Positions 29,984 through 31,139 of a DNA stretch of 31,139 bases are shown here, one piece after another (position 1 is the stretch's first letter; the number at the start of each line of letters is the position of its first letter). The stretch comes from Candidatus Dojkabacteria bacterium S2_J21. Its GTDB lineage: Bacteria > Patescibacteria > Dojkabacteria > SC72. The DNA lies in NCBI GenBank assembly GCA_019248085.1, contig JAEHHF010000006.1, positions 1-31,139 on the forward strand, in the 5' to 3' direction. A model generated the notes under the pieces. That model had not been told where the DNA came from and did no database searches. It saw only the letters and a list, made by a program, of their open reading frames with translations. A program made the position numbers and the translations under genes.

Positions 29984-31139
29984 ATGGAAAGAGTAACTTT
30001 CAAAAAAGTATGTGAACTTTTTCAACAACTTGAAATAACAGGTTCGAGAAATGATATGACGAGAATCTTGTCGGAATTCCTTAAAGGACTCGAGAGTAAG
30101 GATGCCCAAATAGTGTCTTACCTTGTCCAAGGAAGAGTGGCTCCATTCTTTGTATCCAATGAATTTAATTTTTCAGAGAAGAGTCTTACATCTCTTTTTG
30201 ATGCTCTAGGTAAGCTAAAAGGACATAAGCTCAATATGCAAGAAAAACGATCTGAGCTTGGGGATATTGGAGATGCTGCAGAATTTCTTTCCAATGAACT
30301 AGAATTTAAGTCTGAAGAAATAGCATTGGAAGAGATCTACAATAGGTTGTGGGAAGTAGTCAAAGCAATTGGCACAGGTTCGATAGAGAAGAAGAAAGCC
30401 TTAGTAATGAGTCTACTTCAATCAATGAACTCTGTAGAAGCAAAATATCTTAGTAGGATAATATGTGGAGAGCTAAGATTAGGCCTTAACTCCAAGACAG
30501 TATTAGATGCGTTCTCGTTTGTATTAAATGGGGACAAAAGCTTAAGAGAGAGATTAGATAGGTCATATGGAGTAAGCGCGGACCTTGGATATATATGCTC
30601 ACTCATAATGAAGGTAAGAGACGGTGCGAAAGGGGAGACTCTTGATTTACATATAACCCCGGGAGTGCCTGTACTATCTAGGCTAGTTGAGAGAGTGGGG
30701 TCATTTGAAGAAGTTATAGAAAGATTCGGAGAGGAATTCTTGGTTCAGCCAAAATTCGACGGACTCAGATGCCAGATTCACAAATTTAAAAAGGGTGAGT
30801 CAAGGTACCAAGAGAGCATGATGTGGGAAAACTTTGTTGAGAAGTCCTCTCAGGAGGGCCTGTTTGAATCTGCAAAGAAGGAATATGAGGTTAAATTATT
30901 CACTAGGAATCTGGAAGATGTAACGGAAATGTTCCCTGAAATCGTTGATGCAGCAATGGGATTGGAGCAAGAGTCGTTTGTATTGGATTCAGAGGTATTA
31001 GGGTGGAACTACAAAGAGAATACATTCTTGAGTTACCAAGAGACTGAGGATGATACATTATTTGTTACTAAGAACGGGAGACCTTTGTTAGTAAGAAATA
31101 TTAGAACAGCAATAGATAAGGCATTTGAAAGAGGTGGTA
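29984..31139 (+). CDS. ATP-dependent DNA ligase, truncated and fused to inverted recombinase sequence
   Basis: Seals DNA nicks using ATP. The start ATG at 29984 has a GGGAGG ribosome-binding site. Residues 1-230 are the helical DNA-binding domain of archaeal/eukaryotic-type ligases. The nucleotide-binding domain has motif I QPKFDGLR (adenylated Lys about 257), motif III VKLFTRN and motif IIIa SFVLDSEVLGWN. Native sequence ends near residue 352 (YQ, at 31038). From 31039 the frame continues into residues of the recombinase (DTLFVTKNGRPLLVRNIRT) to the edge. Motifs IV, V and the OB-fold domain are missing. Archaeal-type ligases are uncommon as bacterial housekeeping enzymes. No NAD-dependent LigA is in the window, so which one seals Okazaki fragments cannot be told. 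Confidence 0.88.
   Translation, partial: MERVTFKKVCELFQQLEITGSRNDMTRILSEFLKGLESKDAQIVSYLVQGRVAPFFVSNEFNFSEKSLTSLFDALGKLKGHKLNMQEKRSELGDIGDAAEFLSNELEFKSEEIALEEIYNRLWEVVKAIGTGSIEKKKALVMSLLQSMNSVEAKYLSRIICGELRLGLNSKTVLDAFSFVLNGDKSLRERLDRSYGVSADLGYICSLIMKVRDGAKGETLDLHITPGVPVLSRLVERVGSFEEVIERFGEEFLVQPKFDGLRCQIHKFKKGESRYQESMMWENFVEKSSQEGLFESAKKEYEVKLFTRNLEDVTEMFPEIVDAAMGLEQESFVLDSEVLGWNYKENTFLSYQETEDDTLFVTKNGRPLLVRNIRTAIDKAFERGG
31039..31139. repeat. Right-edge inverted repeat, copy B (101 bp)
   Basis: Perfect inverted copy of 22212-22312 at the extreme right edge, reading in frame from the ligase into recombinase codons. The preceding base differs between the two copies (A at 31038 against C in the recombinase reading), which sets the boundary at 31039. 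Confidence 0.97.

Noticed and set aside
29984..31139. A genuine ligase-recombinase fusion protein
   Set aside because: The recombinase part is a base-perfect inverted copy of a gene 9 kb away and lies exactly at the sequence edge, which fits a chimera far better than gene fusion.
1..31139. CRISPR arrays, insertion sequences, rRNA genes and riboswitches
   Set aside because: No spaced direct repeats, transposase motifs or rRNA-like stretches were found by reading; no leader is long enough to hold a typical riboswitch.

Overview
The window is AT-rich, uses the standard bacterial code (TGA is a real stop at 13048-13050) and is packed with short intergenic gaps. Several traits point to a Candidate Phyla Radiation (Patescibacteria) bacterium: many small membrane proteins with no clear family, a bacterial tmRNA/SmpB pair beside an archaeal-type ATP-dependent DNA ligase, an EF-P with an Arg at its tip, a tRNA-Ile with a UAU anticodon, and an FtsH with a non-aromatic pore loop. 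The lineage within the group cannot be fixed from this sequence alone.

Layout. 1-1284: a TrmH/SpoU rRNA methyltransferase broken by a fold-back. Its 5' part lies on the minus strand at the left edge and its 3' part on the plus strand, with a partial membrane/coiled-coil gene between them. 1346-1756: tmRNA (ssrA), followed by an unknown gene whose likely ATG uses the last base of the tmRNA. 2314-7471 (minus): tRNA-Ser(GCU), a DUF2177 membrane protein, a heterodimeric ABC exporter with one degenerate ATP site, and two membrane-anchored surface proteins with related anchors, one carrying a pacifastin-like cysteine pattern. 7523-11659: endonuclease IV, a 45-residue membrane peptide and a UvrD/AddA-like helicase-nuclease with a probable Fe-S nuclease domain, forming a DNA-repair block.

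11683-21834: a cluster that looks like an envelope machine. It holds five tandem two-helix VirB2/TrbC-like proteins, a coiled-coil plus SpoIID-type cell-wall protein, a PH-domain membrane protein, a small two-helix protein, a dead-looking PP2C domain joined through a membrane helix to an outer propeller-like region, SmpB, a disordered protein and a membrane-tethered VirB4/TraD-like ATPase. 21888-24851: tRNA-Ile(UAU), a tyrosine recombinase (minus), an FtsB/DivIC-like protein, initiator tRNA-fMet, EF-P, elongator tRNA-Met and an unknown gene. 24988-31139: FtsH, DNA polymerase I, a membrane-anchored winged-helix protein and the ATP-dependent DNA ligase, which is cut at the right edge.

The most striking observations are these. 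(1) Both edges end in perfect inverted copies of sequence found inside the window: 72 bp at the left (1-72 against 690-761) and 101 bp at the right (31039-31139 against 22212-22312). Each fuses two unrelated loci in inverted orientation, the pattern expected of amplification or assembly chimeras; the outermost gene structures should not be trusted. (2) Many genes have a TATAAT-like -10 box ending 5-7 bases before the start codon. In three cases the stop codon of the upstream gene lies inside that -10 box. This implies leaderless mRNAs and very compact one-gene promoters. (3) The 10-kb pilin-like, pseudophosphatase, SpoIID and VirB4-like ATPase cluster is the best candidate for an undescribed system.
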